From Ignavibacteria bacterium (GTDB taxonomy: Bacteria; Bacteroidota; Ignavibacteria; Ch128b): a DNA stretch of 64,000 nucleotides. Positions 37,310 to 46,412 of the stretch are shown one piece after another. The DNA lies in the NCBI GenBank assembly GCA_013177855.1, contig JABLYA010000001.1, forward strand, positions 853,231 to 917,230. The letters are read 5' to 3'. The number at the start of each line of letters is the position of its first letter. Within the stretch, counting starts at the first letter, position 1. The notes beneath the pieces were generated by a model. The model did no database searches. It was given only the letters and a program-made list of their open reading frames with translations, and was not told the origin of the DNA. Both the position numbers and the translations under genes were made by a program.

Positions 37310-39510
37310 ACACAATTTCAAGAAGAAAATTTTTAAAAATAACGAGTGCAACAATTGCAACCGCCGCAATTTTATCCGGTGGAGGTAAACATATCATAAA
37401 GGGTGCAGAAACAATAAATTCAAAAGTGATTAAAGGCGTTCAGAAAATACCAACCTACTGTGATTTATGCTTCTGGAAATGCGGTGTGATTGCTTATGTA
37501 AAAGATGGAAAACTCTGGAAACTTGAAGGTAATCCTTTAGATCCTCTTAGTAAAGGCAGATTGTGCCCAAGAGGAACCGGAGGTGTTGTTGCACATTACG
37601 ATCCTGAAAGATTAAAATCACCTCTAATTAGAAAAAATCTTCGAGGTGAAGAAAAGTGGGTTGAGGTCACCTGGGACGAAGCTTTGAATTACATCGCTGA
37701 TAAAATGATTAAGATAAAGAATGAATATGGGCCTGAATCAATCGCATTGTTCTCTCATGGAATTGGTGGAACATTCATTAAACATCTTTTAAGAGCTTAT
37801 GGCAGTCCAAATGAAACTGCACCTTCATTTGCACAATGTCGTGGTCCACGCGAAGTTGGTTTTGAATTAACATTTGGTGATGTAGTTGGTTCGCCAGAAA
37901 GAACTGATATAGAAAACGCAAAATGTCTTGTCTTAATTGGTTCTCATCTCGGTGAAAATATGCACAATACTCAAGTGCAGGAATTTTCAAAAGCAGTTGA
38001 ACGAGGTGCATCAATTATAGTTGTTGACCCACGATTTAGTGTTGCTGCAAGCAAGGCAAAATATTATCTGCCAATTAAACCTGGAACCGATCTCGCTCTA
38101 CTTCTTGCATGGATGGGAGTAATTGTTCGAGAAAAATTATATGATGAAGAGTATGTAAAAAAATATGGTTACGGATTTGAAAAATTTGCTCAGGAAGTTT
38201 CTCAATACACTCCCGAGTGGGCTTATATCGAAACAGGAATTAAACCAGAATTGATTGTTGAAACCGCTCGTGAAATGTCAAGATACAAACCAGCAACATT
38301 AATTCACCCGGGAAGGCATACAACCTGGTATGGTGATGATACTCAAAGAAGTCGAGCAATTGCATTATTAAATGCTTTAATGGGAAGTTGGGGAAGAAAA
38401 GGCGGTTTCTATGTTCCTTATTCAATGAGCATCCCCAAATACCCATATCCACCTTATCCAGAATTAAAGAAAGAACCAGTTGATAATCCAAATGGAAGAT
38501 TTCCATTTGCAACTGGTGAACAAATTTCAACTGGAATAAGAGAAGCTACAATTACAAGTAAACCATATCCAATTAAAGGCTGGTTTATTTACGGTACAAA
38601 TCTTCTTCAAGCTCTGCCAAATAGGGAAGAAACGATAAAAGCGATCCAAAATCTTGATTTAATGGTTGTAATAGATGTTATTCCAAGTGAAATTGCCGGC
38701 TGGGCTGATGTTGTGCTTCCTGAGTCAGTTTATCTTGAAAGATATGATGAATTAAATAACTCACCTTTTAGAGAAGGTTTTGTGGGAATTCGTCAACCTG
38801 TTGTAGAAGAACCAGCCAATCAAAAACCAAATTGGTGGATTGCCAAAAAATTAGCTGAGAAACTTGGGCTCCAACAATATTTCCCTTGGAAAGATATCGA
38901 AGAATATCTTCAAACAAGATTAAGTCTTGCTGGACTTTCTTTTGAAGAATTAAAAGAAAAAGGAATTATAAAAGCTCCATCACAACCAATTTATTTTGAA
39001 GATGGCGTTGAACCAGTGTTTGAAACTCCATCCGGTAAAATTGAATTTTATTCAGATCAACTTGCTTCAGCGGGCTTTGATCCTGTTCCAAGATATACAA
39101 AACATCCAGATCCACCAGCTGGTTATTTCAGACTTCTCTTTGGAAGAGCTCCTGTGCATACATTTAGTAAAACTCAATCGAATCCACTGCTTCGAGATAT
39201 GATGAGCGAAAATGAAGTCTGGGTAAATGCTGATGTCGCTGAAAGGTGGGGCTTGAAAAATGGTCAGAAAATTAAACTGAAAAATCAGGATGGTGTTTTG
39301 AGTGATCCAGTTAAAGTTAAAGTGACTGAAAGAATAAGAAAAGATTGCGTTTATATTGTTCATGGATTTGGTCAAAAATCACGAGCATTGCGTTCCATTT
39401 ACCGAAAGGGCGCAAGTGATGCAGAACTTATAACAAAATATACAACTGACCCCTTAATGGGTGGAACAGCAATGAATGTAAACTTTGTAACTTTTGAATT
39501 GGAGGTTTAA
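37306..39510 (+). CDS. Tat-exported molybdopterin oxidoreductase, polysulfide/thiosulfate reductase type, catalytic subunit
   Basis: 734 residues, the usual size for PsrA/PhsA. A Tat signal (SRRKFLK) is followed by a 4Fe-4S site (CDLCFWKC...CPRG, about 50-86), the molybdenum-bis-MGD domains and a C-terminal cofactor domain. Cys near residue 177 (FAQCRGPRE) is at the expected Mo-ligand position, as in PsrA/PhsA. The enzyme would act in the periplasm on polysulfide, thiosulfate, tetrathionate or a related sulfur compound, in either direction; sequence alone does not decide. Sits with FeS and NrfD subunits in one operon. Confidence 0.85.
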   Translation: MNTISRRKFLKITSATIATAAILSGGGKHIIKGAETINSKVIKGVQKIPTYCDLCFWKCGVIAYVKDGKLWKLEGNPLDPLSKGRLCPRGTGGVVAHYDPERLKSPLIRKNLRGEEKWVEVTWDEALNYIADKMIKIKNEYGPESIALFSHGIGGTFIKHLLRAYGSPNETAPSFAQCRGPREVGFELTFGDVVGSPERTDIENAKCLVLIGSHLGENMHNTQVQEFSKAVERGASIIVVDPRFSVAASKAKYYLPIKPGTDLALLLAWMGVIVREKLYDEEYVKKYGYGFEKFAQEVSQYTPEWAYIETGIKPELIVETAREMSRYKPATLIHPGRHTTWYGDDTQRSRAIALLNALMGSWGRKGGFYVPYSMSIPKYPYPPYPELKKEPVDNPNGRFPFATGEQISTGIREATITSKPYPIKGWFIYGTNLLQALPNREETIKAIQNLDLMVVIDVIPSEIAGWADVVLPESVYLERYDELNNSPFREGFVGIRQPVVEEPANQKPNWWIAKKLAEKLGLQQYFPWKDIEEYLQTRLSLAGLSFEELKEKGIIKAPSQPIYFEDGVEPVFETPSGKIEFYSDQLASAGFDPVPRYTKHPDPPAGYFRLLFGRAPVHTFSKTQSNPLLRDMMSENEVWVNADVAERWGLKNGQKIKLKNQDGVLSDPVKVKVTERIRKDCVYIVHGFGQKSRALRSIYRKGASDAELITKYTTDPLMGGTAMNVNFVTFELEV

Positions 39511-39511
39511 A

Positions 39512-40051
39512 ATGCCAAGATATGGAATGGTCATCGATACCAAAAAATGTGTTGGCTGTCAGGATTGTGTACTCGCCTGTAAAACTGAAAACAACATCCC
39601 TGAAGGTTACAACCGAGATTGGATTGTAACTGAAGTACACGGCAAGTTTCCTGACTTACATATGGAAATTAGAACTGAAAGATGCAATCATTGCACGAAT
39701 ACACCCTGTGTTTCTGTTTGCCCAACAGGCGCAAGTCATATTCACGAATGGGGTGGAATTGTCTTAGTAGATAAGGATTTGTGCATTGGTTGCAAAGCTT
39801 GTGTAGAAGCTTGTCCATACGACGCAAGATATATTCATCCCGATGGTTATGCTGATAAATGCACTTTTTGTATTCACAGAGTTGAAAAAGGATTACAACC
39901 AGCTTGTGTTGAAGTTTGTCCAACTCATTGCATTTATTTCGGAGATTTAGATGATCCAAATAGTGAAGTAAGTCAATTGCTTAAATCTCGTAAATGGCAT
40001 GTAAATCTCCCAGAAGCTGGCACTGAACCAAATATCTTTTATTTAATTTGA
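39512..40051 (+). CDS. 4Fe-4S ferredoxin-type electron-transfer subunit (PsrB-like)
   Basis: 179 residues from the ATG at 39512 (GGAGG ribosome binding site); an upstream in-frame start would overlap the preceding gene. Four 4Fe-4S clusters are predicted from CVGCQDCVLAC, CNHCTNTPCVSVC, CIGCKACVEAC and CTFCIHRVEKGLQPACVEVC. No signal peptide, so it is probably exported in a complex with the Tat-tagged catalytic subunit. Carries electrons between that subunit and the NrfD protein. Confidence 0.93.
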   Translation: MPRYGMVIDTKKCVGCQDCVLACKTENNIPEGYNRDWIVTEVHGKFPDLHMEIRTERCNHCTNTPCVSVCPTGASHIHEWGGIVLVDKDLCIGCKACVEACPYDARYIHPDGYADKCTFCIHRVEKGLQPACVEVCPTHCIYFGDLDDPNSEVSQLLKSRKWHVNLPEAGTEPNIFYLI

Positions 40052-40066
40052 AAGAGGTAGATAGAT

Positions 40067-41023
40067 ATGCAAGATTTACTTGAACTTACAACCACTCGCC
40101 ATAATCCTCACATAGATCCGTATATGTCAATGTGGGAGTGGCAGATTCCTCTTTATCTTTTCCTGGGCGGAATTGTCGCTGGAATGATGATCATAAGTGG
40201 ATTCTTTATTTTCAGTAAGAGATATAAAGAGACAGATTGTGCGTGTTTCTCAACTCCGTTAATTAGTTTGATATTAATCAGTCTTGGTATGTTCTTCCTC
40301 TTCCTTGATTTGTCTCACAAACTTTATGTTTGGCGCCTCTATACTACTTTTAAAATTAATTCACCAATGTCTTGGGGCGCCTGGATTCTTCTACTTGTCT
40401 ATCCAGCATTGATACTGAATTTACTTTTAAAGCCACCATTGTTCATTCAGGAAAAAATTAAATCAATTGCCAATATCAGTTTAAAAATTTCATCGCATCC
40501 ATTTTTAGTTAAGATTACTGGTATTGCTAATATGCTAATTGGCTTGATGCTTAGTGCATACACTGGTGTTTTATTAAGCGTAATGGGTTCAAGACCTCTC
40601 TGGAATTCTTCATTGCTCTGGTTTTTATTTTTAGTTTCAGGACTTTCAACAGCAGCAGCATTTGTTCACTTATTTGCAAAGAATAAATACGAAAGCGAAT
40701 TACTTGCAAAAGCAGATAATGGCTTTTTAACTCTTGAACTCTTTGTCATTTTTATGTACATAATTGGATTGCTTTCTTCCGCAAAACCGCATAAAGAAGC
40801 TGCAACTTTGTTAATTAATGGTCCTTTTGCTCCAGCATTTTGGGTCTTAGTTATTTTGATGGGGATTTTAATCCCACTTTTTATTCAATTACTTGCAGTC
40901 AATCATAAAATAAAACATACACCTGTCGCGCCAATTTTTGTCATCTTAGGTGGAATTATTTTGAGATTTATCATAGTCGAAGCTGGACAATACAGTCATT
41001 GGTTTAATGCACATTTTAAGTAA
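40067..41023 (+). CDS. NrfD/PsrC-type quinone-interacting membrane subunit
   Basis: 318 residues with eight or nine membrane segments and the NrfD-type opening WEWQIPLYLFLGGIVAG. It anchors the oxidoreductase and exchanges electrons with (mena)quinone. No haem ligands are expected in this family. Follows the FeS subunit by 15 bases. Confidence 0.9.
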   Translation: MQDLLELTTTRHNPHIDPYMSMWEWQIPLYLFLGGIVAGMMIISGFFIFSKRYKETDCACFSTPLISLILISLGMFFLFLDLSHKLYVWRLYTTFKINSPMSWGAWILLLVYPALILNLLLKPPLFIQEKIKSIANISLKISSHPFLVKITGIANMLIGLMLSAYTGVLLSVMGSRPLWNSSLLWFLFLVSGLSTAAAFVHLFAKNKYESELLAKADNGFLTLELFVIFMYIIGLLSSAKPHKEAATLLINGPFAPAFWVLVILMGILIPLFIQLLAVNHKIKHTPVAPIFVILGGIILRFIIVEAGQYSHWFNAHFK

Positions 41024-41035
41024 AAGGAGTAAAAA

Positions 41036-41611
41036 ATGACAACACTTGCAAAAAAGATTTCTGAACTTTTTACTAAAGACATTGAACTTGTTGAGGCAAA
41101 ACCCAAACCTTATTCAAATCCTTACTTGACTGGAATTGGTTTGGGAATTGTTCTTCTTCTCTCATTCGTCATAATGGGTCGAGGCCTTGGTGCCTCTGGT
41201 GCAATGTCTTCACTCATCGCATACGGAGTTTATAATATCTCTCCAGAACATGCTTCATCAAATGAATTTTACAAAGAATACATTGGTGATGGGACTACCA
41301 ATCCATTAAAAGACTGGCTTGTTTTTGAAGTTCTTGGTGTCCTTGTTGGTGGATTTATCTCAGGCACTTTAGCTGGTAGAGTCAGAAAAAGAGTAGAGAA
41401 AGGACCAAATATTTCAAAGGGTAAAAGATTATTCTTTGCCTTTATTGGTGGTGCTTTGATGGGTTTTGGAGCTAAACTTGCTCGTGGCTGCACAAGTGGT
41501 CAGGCACTTACCGGCGGTGCTTTACTCAATCTTGGCAGTTGGATATTTATGGTGATGGTTTTTGCCGGTGGTTATGCTTTTGCATACTTTCTAAGGAGGC
41601 AATGGTTATGA
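41036..41611 (+). CDS. YeeE/YedE-type sulfur transporter, first half
   Basis: 191 residues with about five membrane segments. The diagnostic GRGLGASGAMSS and LARGCTSGQALTGGA motifs contain the single Cys; YeeE-type importers pass thiosulfate along conserved cysteines. Together with the next gene it would make a full-length transporter split over two genes, like PmpA/PmpB. Overlaps the second half by ATGA. Confidence 0.85.
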   Translation: MTTLAKKISELFTKDIELVEAKPKPYSNPYLTGIGLGIVLLLSFVIMGRGLGASGAMSSLIAYGVYNISPEHASSNEFYKEYIGDGTTNPLKDWLVFEVLGVLVGGFISGTLAGRVRKRVEKGPNISKGKRLFFAFIGGALMGFGAKLARGCTSGQALTGGALLNLGSWIFMVMVFAGGYAFAYFLRRQWL

Positions 41612-42213
41612 ACGCACCATTTTTCAAATTCGGATATTTCAACACTGAAATAAGTCTTGTGATTGCATTTTTAATTGGAATTGGTTTCGGTTTCGCTTTA
41701 GAAAGAGGTGGATTTGGAAGTGCAAGAATCCTAGCTGCTCAATTTTATCTTTCTAATATGCGAGTTCTTAAAGTAATGTTTAGCGCAATAGTAACAGCAA
41801 TGCTGGGAGTGTATTACTTAGGAGTAATTGGATTTCTTGATTTGAAATTAATCTATATGACTGAAACTTACATTCTCCCTCAAGCTATCGGTGGACTTAT
41901 TTTAGGAATTGGTTTTATAATTGGCGGCTATTGTCCGGGAACATCTGTCGTTTCATTTGCCACTGGTAGTATTGATGGATTAATGTTCATTCTTGGAGCC
42001 TTATTTGGAATATTTACATTTGGTGAAATTTATCCACTCATTTCTGATTTCTATAATTCAACAAATTTAGGAGTTGTCCGTTTACCTGAAGCTCTCCATC
42101 TACCTTATGGGCTTGTTGTTTTTTTAGTTGTTGTTATGGCAATTGGTGCTTTCGCTTTGGCAGAATGGGCAGAAAAGAAATATGCTTTCAGAAATCCGGA
42201 GAATGAAAAATGA
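41608..42213 (+). CDS. YeeE/YedE-type sulfur transporter, second half
   Basis: 201 residues from the ATG at 41608, which has an AGGAGG ribosome binding site eight bases ahead and overlaps the previous stop as ATGA. Membrane segments with FALERGGFGSAR and GGYCPGTSVVSFATG; its only Cys is in that second motif. Pairs with the preceding protein; likely imports a sulfur compound made or used by the molybdoenzyme in the periplasm. Confidence 0.85.
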   Translation: MNAPFFKFGYFNTEISLVIAFLIGIGFGFALERGGFGSARILAAQFYLSNMRVLKVMFSAIVTAMLGVYYLGVIGFLDLKLIYMTETYILPQAIGGLILGIGFIIGGYCPGTSVVSFATGSIDGLMFILGALFGIFTFGEIYPLISDFYNSTNLGVVRLPEALHLPYGLVVFLVVVMAIGAFALAEWAEKKYAFRNPENEK

Positions 42214-42863
42214 AAAAGTTATTCTCTAAATTATCATTAAATCAAAAGCTGGCTTTGGTTGCTATTCTTCTCGGAGTAATTGCGCTTCTCGCAGGAAATC
42301 CTTTCGATAATGATATAGTTGAAGTTAACGTTAAAGATTTAGCTTTATCTACGGTAAAAGATTCGGATAAAATTAAACCAGAAGTTATTGCTGATTGGTT
42401 AATTCAAGGAAAAGCAGATTTTGTTTTAATTGACTTAAGAAATCCTGAAGAATTTGAAAAATATTCACTGCCAGAAGCTGAAAATATTCCACTTGTTTCA
42501 TTACCTGAAGCAGAATTGTACAGAAATCAAAAATTAATTCTTTACGCTGAAGATAATTTAAGAGCTGCTCAAGGATGGTTTATTTTAAAATCTAAAGGTT
42601 TCAAAAATGTTTACATACTTGACGGCGGATTAGAAAGCTGGAAAAACGAAGTGTTATTTCCAAAACTCAGCTCAAATCCGTCCAAAGAAGAATTAAGCCT
42701 TTTTGAAAAAAAGAAAGCAATTGCAAAATATTTTGGTGGTCAGGCAATTACTGGTAATGCTTCAGTTGAAGAAAAAACTGAAATATCTTTACCTTCACCA
42801 ACATCGACACAAAAAGCAACTGGCAGTATACAACCAAAGAAAAAGAAACGAGAAGGTTGTTAA
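42210..42863 (+). CDS. Membrane-anchored rhodanese-fold protein without active-site Cys, ending in a single Cys
   Basis: 217 residues. One N-terminal membrane segment (about 13-30) with positive residues before it places the rest in the periplasm. The rhodanese fold (about 45-145) is recognisable (LIDLRNPEEFEKYSLPEAENIP and GFKNVYILDGGLESWK), but the catalytic loop reads LYAEDNLRAAQ, with Ala where the persulfide-forming Cys should be. A 60-residue Pro/Ser/Thr/Lys-rich tail follows and ends KKKKREGC. That terminal Cys is the only one in the protein. Overlaps the transporter gene by 4 bases. Confidence 0.85.
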   Translation: MKKLFSKLSLNQKLALVAILLGVIALLAGNPFDNDIVEVNVKDLALSTVKDSDKIKPEVIADWLIQGKADFVLIDLRNPEEFEKYSLPEAENIPLVSLPEAELYRNQKLILYAEDNLRAAQGWFILKSKGFKNVYILDGGLESWKNEVLFPKLSSNPSKEELSLFEKKKAIAKYFGGQAITGNASVEEKTEISLPSPTSTQKATGSIQPKKKKREGC

Positions 42864-42874
42864 TGTCTCTCCTA

Positions 42875-42933
42875 AAGCTGTCTCATTCTTTAAGTGTATG
42901 CAGATTTAGTTGGGAGGTGGAATGAGACAGCTT
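42875..42933. other. Long stem-loop between the rhodanese gene and the decarboxylase pseudogene
   Basis: Perfect 14-bp inverted repeat AAGCTGTCTCATTC / GAATGAGACAGCTT with a 31-base loop. It lies in the gap between convergent genes, where a terminator is expected, but neither side has a T run. It could be a non-canonical terminator or an RNA stability element. Confidence 0.5.
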
Positions 42934-42941
42934 CATAATAT

Positions 42942-43257
42942 TTATTTCGATTCAATTACATCTTCAACCCAGCTTAGAGCTGCCATCGCTCCTGGAAAAC
43001 CAATTGTTGGAATTGCCAGAAAAACAACCTGTAAAATTTCATCTTTAGAACAACCACATTCTAAGGCTTTTCGAGTATGGGAGTGGACAGCACCTTCAAG
43101 TCCTGCTTCAGCTGAAATTGCAAGCTTAATTAACGCTCTTGTTTTTTTCATCAATTGGTCCTGAGCTGTGAACAGCTTTCCCGAGCTGTTCATAAGCTTG
43201 ATAAATTTCTGGATATTTTTCTTTGAAATTTTTAAAGTGCTCTGGTAAGTTCGTCAT
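42942..43257 (-). pseudogene. Carboxymuconolactone decarboxylase (AhpD-like) gene broken by a frameshift
   Basis: The start ATG at 43257 has a GGAG ribosome binding site and begins a typical N-terminus (MTNLPEHFKNFKEKYPEIY...KAVHSSGPIDEK). In that frame a stop follows soon after. The expected continuation (KTRALIKLAISAEAGLEGAVHSHTRKALECG...) is in another frame from a run of seven A (plus-strand T at 43142-43148). Removing one A joins the halves into a full-length protein of about 104 residues. Either a real mutation, transcriptional slippage at the A7 tract, or a sequencing error. Family members act as peroxidase-like or decarboxylase-like small proteins. Confidence 0.85.
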
Positions 43258-43294
43258 AGTTTAATCTCCATAAATTTATTTTACATATAAAATT

Positions 43295-43687
43295 ATGGAA
43301 ATAAATCGAAGAAAGTTTTTGAAACAAATAAGCAATTTAATCTGGATTGGATTTGGTTTTCTCATCTTCAAATCGTCAGAAAAAAATTTGCTTAATTCAA
43401 AAAAAGGAAAAATCAAAACCTATGAAAATAACTTCCCTGAAGGAATAACTGTTTTAGATGGACTGATTATTTCAAAAAGTGGAAATGAATTAAAAATCTT
43501 TAAATCAACCTGCACACATCTTGGGTGTAATGTGAATTTATCATTTGATCAAAATTTAGTTTGTCCCTGTCATGGTTCTAAATTTAAATCTAATGGTAAA
43601 GTAATAAGCGGTCCAGCCACAAAAAACCTTGAAGAAGTTCAGTTCGAACTTGACAGGCTAAAAAATCAAATTATAGTTTATGTCTGA
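43295..43687 (+). CDS. Rieske 2Fe-2S protein
   Basis: 130 residues. N-terminus NRRKFLK plus a hydrophobic helix is a Tat-type signal anchor. The 2Fe-2S ligands are CTHLGC (about 74-79) and CPCHGS (about 95-100), complete. It overlaps the cytochrome b/c fusion gene by 8 bases, so both form a Rieske/cytochrome b-type quinol-oxidising unit. Confidence 0.92.
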   Translation: MEINRRKFLKQISNLIWIGFGFLIFKSSEKNLLNSKKGKIKTYENNFPEGITVLDGLIISKSGNELKIFKSTCTHLGCNVNLSFDQNLVCPCHGSKFKSNGKVISGPATKNLEEVQFELDRLKNQIIVYV

Positions 43688-46382
43688 TGCTTTTGACAAT
43701 AAAAATTCTTTTTTATTCAAATTACTCAAATTCCCTTATGGCGAGATAGCAACTTCCCTTTTTTACATTTCAATAATTGGCGGAATTGGAATTTCTCTTT
43801 CTTTTGATGCAGAAAAACCTCTTCAGTCAATTTCTGAAATTTTAATTTTAGACTATTTTGGATCTTTCTTAAGAAATATCCATTACTGGTCATCTCATTT
43901 ATTTTTAATCTTTTCAATTCTGCACATAATCGAACATTTAATAAAGAAATCTGAGCAGAAAGTAAAAAATGTCATCTGGCTTCATCTTACTTTTTCTATT
44001 TTTTTAATTTTTTATGTGATGCTAAGTGGTTTTTTATTGAAAGGCGATTATGACTCTTTACATGCTTTTAAAATTTTTTCAACTATAGCCCGAAGTATTC
44101 CATTTGTCGGAGATGAGATTTCTTTTTTCCTTCTCGGAAATGAGAATAATTTCAAAATAATTTTCTTTCAACACATTGGAACATCGACAATAATTTTACT
44201 CTTTATTATTCTTGAGCATTCAAGAATTTTTCTTCCAAGAAATGATAGATTTTTAATTGCTGCCTTATCTGTTCTTATTCTAAGTTTTCTTTTAACGCCG
44301 CTTCCAAATGATTCTTTTTCAATGATTATAAAAGGACCCTGGTATTTAGCAGGACTTCAAGAATTTTTGCATTGGTTTTCAAATCCTGTAATCGTAATCG
44401 TAATCTTAATTTTAATATTGTTCCTCTTTTACTTGATTAAAATCGTTTCAAATATTTACAGAAAAATCTTATTGATAACGCTTTCAATAATAATTTTATC
44501 TCTTACAATTCTAACTGTAACTGGTTTATTCTTCCGTGGTGAAAACTGGCAGCTTACTTCACCTTCTTATAAAAACATTAATGTAAAATTTGAGTTTTTG
44601 AAATTCTTAAATCCCTCAACGAAAGAGGTTGTGAATGACTCTTTAAAAGTAATTGAGGGAAGATTTGAAGGTTGTTTAAGCTGTCATAATATGAAAGGCT
44701 TAACCTCTTCACATAATCCAGAACAAATTGGATGCTTTAGTTGTCATCGTGGTAATGTCTATACTTTAAATAAGAATTCTGCCCATCGCGGTATGATTTT
44801 GATTCCAGGAAATCTTTCAAATGCAAAATTAACTTGCGGTAATTCTAAATGTCATCCAGATTTATTGTATCGTGTTGAAAGATCTATTATGTCTACACTC
44901 AGCGGGATGATAAGCGTCGATAAATTTACTTTTAATGAAATCAAAACTCCAGAAGGAAGTTTTAATGTCAAAGATTTAAAGTATTCGGCTGCAGATACTC
45001 ATTTAAGAAATCTCTGCGTCTCCTGTCATTTAGGAAACGAGAAAAATGAATTTGGCAAAATTGATGAACTTTCAAGAGGAGGAGGCTGTCTTGCATGCCA
45101 TTTAAATTACAACAATGAAACTGAAGAACAATTAAATCATTACAAAAAATCAAAAGAGCAACTTCCAGTTCTGCATCCATCAATTGATTTGAAGATATCA
45201 AATGATCATTGCTTTGGTTGTCATAGCCGATCAGGAAGAATATCCACAAATTATGAAGGTTGGTCAGAAATACTTCCAGATGAAGTAAACTTTAAAAACA
45301 TAGAACATCGAAGCCTCAAAGATGGAAGGATCTTCATAAAACAAATACCTGATATTCATTTCGAAAAAGGAATGGATTGCATCGATTGTCACATTTCACT
45401 AGAGTTAATGGGAGATGGAAATGTCTATGAACATAAAGAGCAACAAATTAAAATTAGCTGCGAAGATTGTCATACAGAAAAACTCAATCTTATCCCTTTA
45501 AACGAAATAGATTATGAAACTAAAAAAATTTTAACTCTTAGAGACACCGCTTATTTTAATCAAGATAATAAATTAATTGCGCTTAAAGGAACTAAAATAC
45601 CGTTTACCAACAAAATTGAAATTTCAAATGGTAAAACTTTTTTCTTCACTAAAAATTCCAACAGAAAACTTGAACTAAAGAAACCAGCTCCTGAATGCAC
45701 AGCTAATTCACACAAAAATCTGAGTTGTGAAAGTTGTCATACAAATTGGGTAACGAGATGTAATGGTTGTCATACTAAATTTGATCCAAACGAAATTGGT
45801 TTTGATCACCTGACAAATCAAGCAATAAAAGGAAGCTGGATTGAAGAAGCTCATAACTTTGAAGTTGGACAACCCACTCTGGGCATAATCAAAATAAAAG
45901 ACAAAGAAAAAATTTCGAGCTTTATACCAGGAATGATTATCAAAATCTCCGATCAAAAATCAAAAATGATAAAGTTTAATAGATTATTTGCCCCAACTTT
46001 TCCTCACACAATCCGGAAAGAAGTGAGAAGTTGTAAAAGTTGTCATCAATCATCAACTGCTTTGGGATATGGCAAAGGCAAAATTGGTTTCAGTGAAGTA
46101 CTTAATAAATTTAAAATTGACTTTACACTGGAAGATCAAATTAATCCTATCGATTTACTTCCAAACGATGCATGGATAAAATTTTTAGATGAAGGAACAA
46201 ACCCCAACTCGACTCGAACCTATGCAAAAAACCTCCCTCTTGAAAAGCAGAAAAAAGTTTTATCGGTTGGAGCTTGTTTGAACTGTCATAAGGAAAATTC
46301 AAAAGTTATTAATGAATCCCTAATTAATTTTGAAAATACACTAAAGAATCGCTCACCTAAATGCATCCTGCCTAAATTTTAA
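43680..46382 (+). CDS. Cytochrome b fused to a twelve-haem c-type cytochrome
   Basis: 900 residues. Residues about 1-300 are a cytochrome b with seven or eight membrane segments: the haem pair H-x13-H in NIHYWSSHL...ILH (helix B) and H-x14-H in FQHIG...LEH (helix D), and GPWY at about residue 218 in place of the quinol-site PEWY. Residues about 325-880 hold eleven CxxCH motifs and one CxxxxCH (about 331, 351, 386 as CxxxxCH, 446, 470, 511, 567, 594, 683, 694, 785 and 866). The periplasmic part would carry electrons on from the Rieske/cytochrome b unit. No stop or frameshift between the halves. Confidence 0.9.
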   Translation: MSDAFDNKNSFLFKLLKFPYGEIATSLFYISIIGGIGISLSFDAEKPLQSISEILILDYFGSFLRNIHYWSSHLFLIFSILHIIEHLIKKSEQKVKNVIWLHLTFSIFLIFYVMLSGFLLKGDYDSLHAFKIFSTIARSIPFVGDEISFFLLGNENNFKIIFFQHIGTSTIILLFIILEHSRIFLPRNDRFLIAALSVLILSFLLTPLPNDSFSMIIKGPWYLAGLQEFLHWFSNPVIVIVILILILFLFYLIKIVSNIYRKILLITLSIIILSLTILTVTGLFFRGENWQLTSPSYKNINVKFEFLKFLNPSTKEVVNDSLKVIEGRFEGCLSCHNMKGLTSSHNPEQIGCFSCHRGNVYTLNKNSAHRGMILIPGNLSNAKLTCGNSKCHPDLLYRVERSIMSTLSGMISVDKFTFNEIKTPEGSFNVKDLKYSAADTHLRNLCVSCHLGNEKNEFGKIDELSRGGGCLACHLNYNNETEEQLNHYKKSKEQLPVLHPSIDLKISNDHCFGCHSRSGRISTNYEGWSEILPDEVNFKNIEHRSLKDGRIFIKQIPDIHFEKGMDCIDCHISLELMGDGNVYEHKEQQIKISCEDCHTEKLNLIPLNEIDYETKKILTLRDTAYFNQDNKLIALKGTKIPFTNKIEISNGKTFFFTKNSNRKLELKKPAPECTANSHKNLSCESCHTNWVTRCNGCHTKFDPNEIGFDHLTNQAIKGSWIEEAHNFEVGQPTLGIIKIKDKEKISSFIPGMIIKISDQKSKMIKFNRLFAPTFPHTIRKEVRSCKSCHQSSTALGYGKGKIGFSEVLNKFKIDFTLEDQINPIDLLPNDAWIKFLDEGTNPNSTRTYAKNLPLEKQKKVLSVGACLNCHKENSKVINESLINFENTLKNRSPKCILPKF

Positions 46383-46412
46383 TGCTCTTAATTTTTTGCA
46401 ACTGAAATAATT

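Noticed and set aside
43142-43148. Programmed -1 frameshift at the A AAA AAC heptamer in the AhpD-like gene
   Set aside because: The heptamer is in the right frame for -1 slippage, but the downstream conserved part needs +1 (or -2), so a classical -1 site cannot restore the protein.
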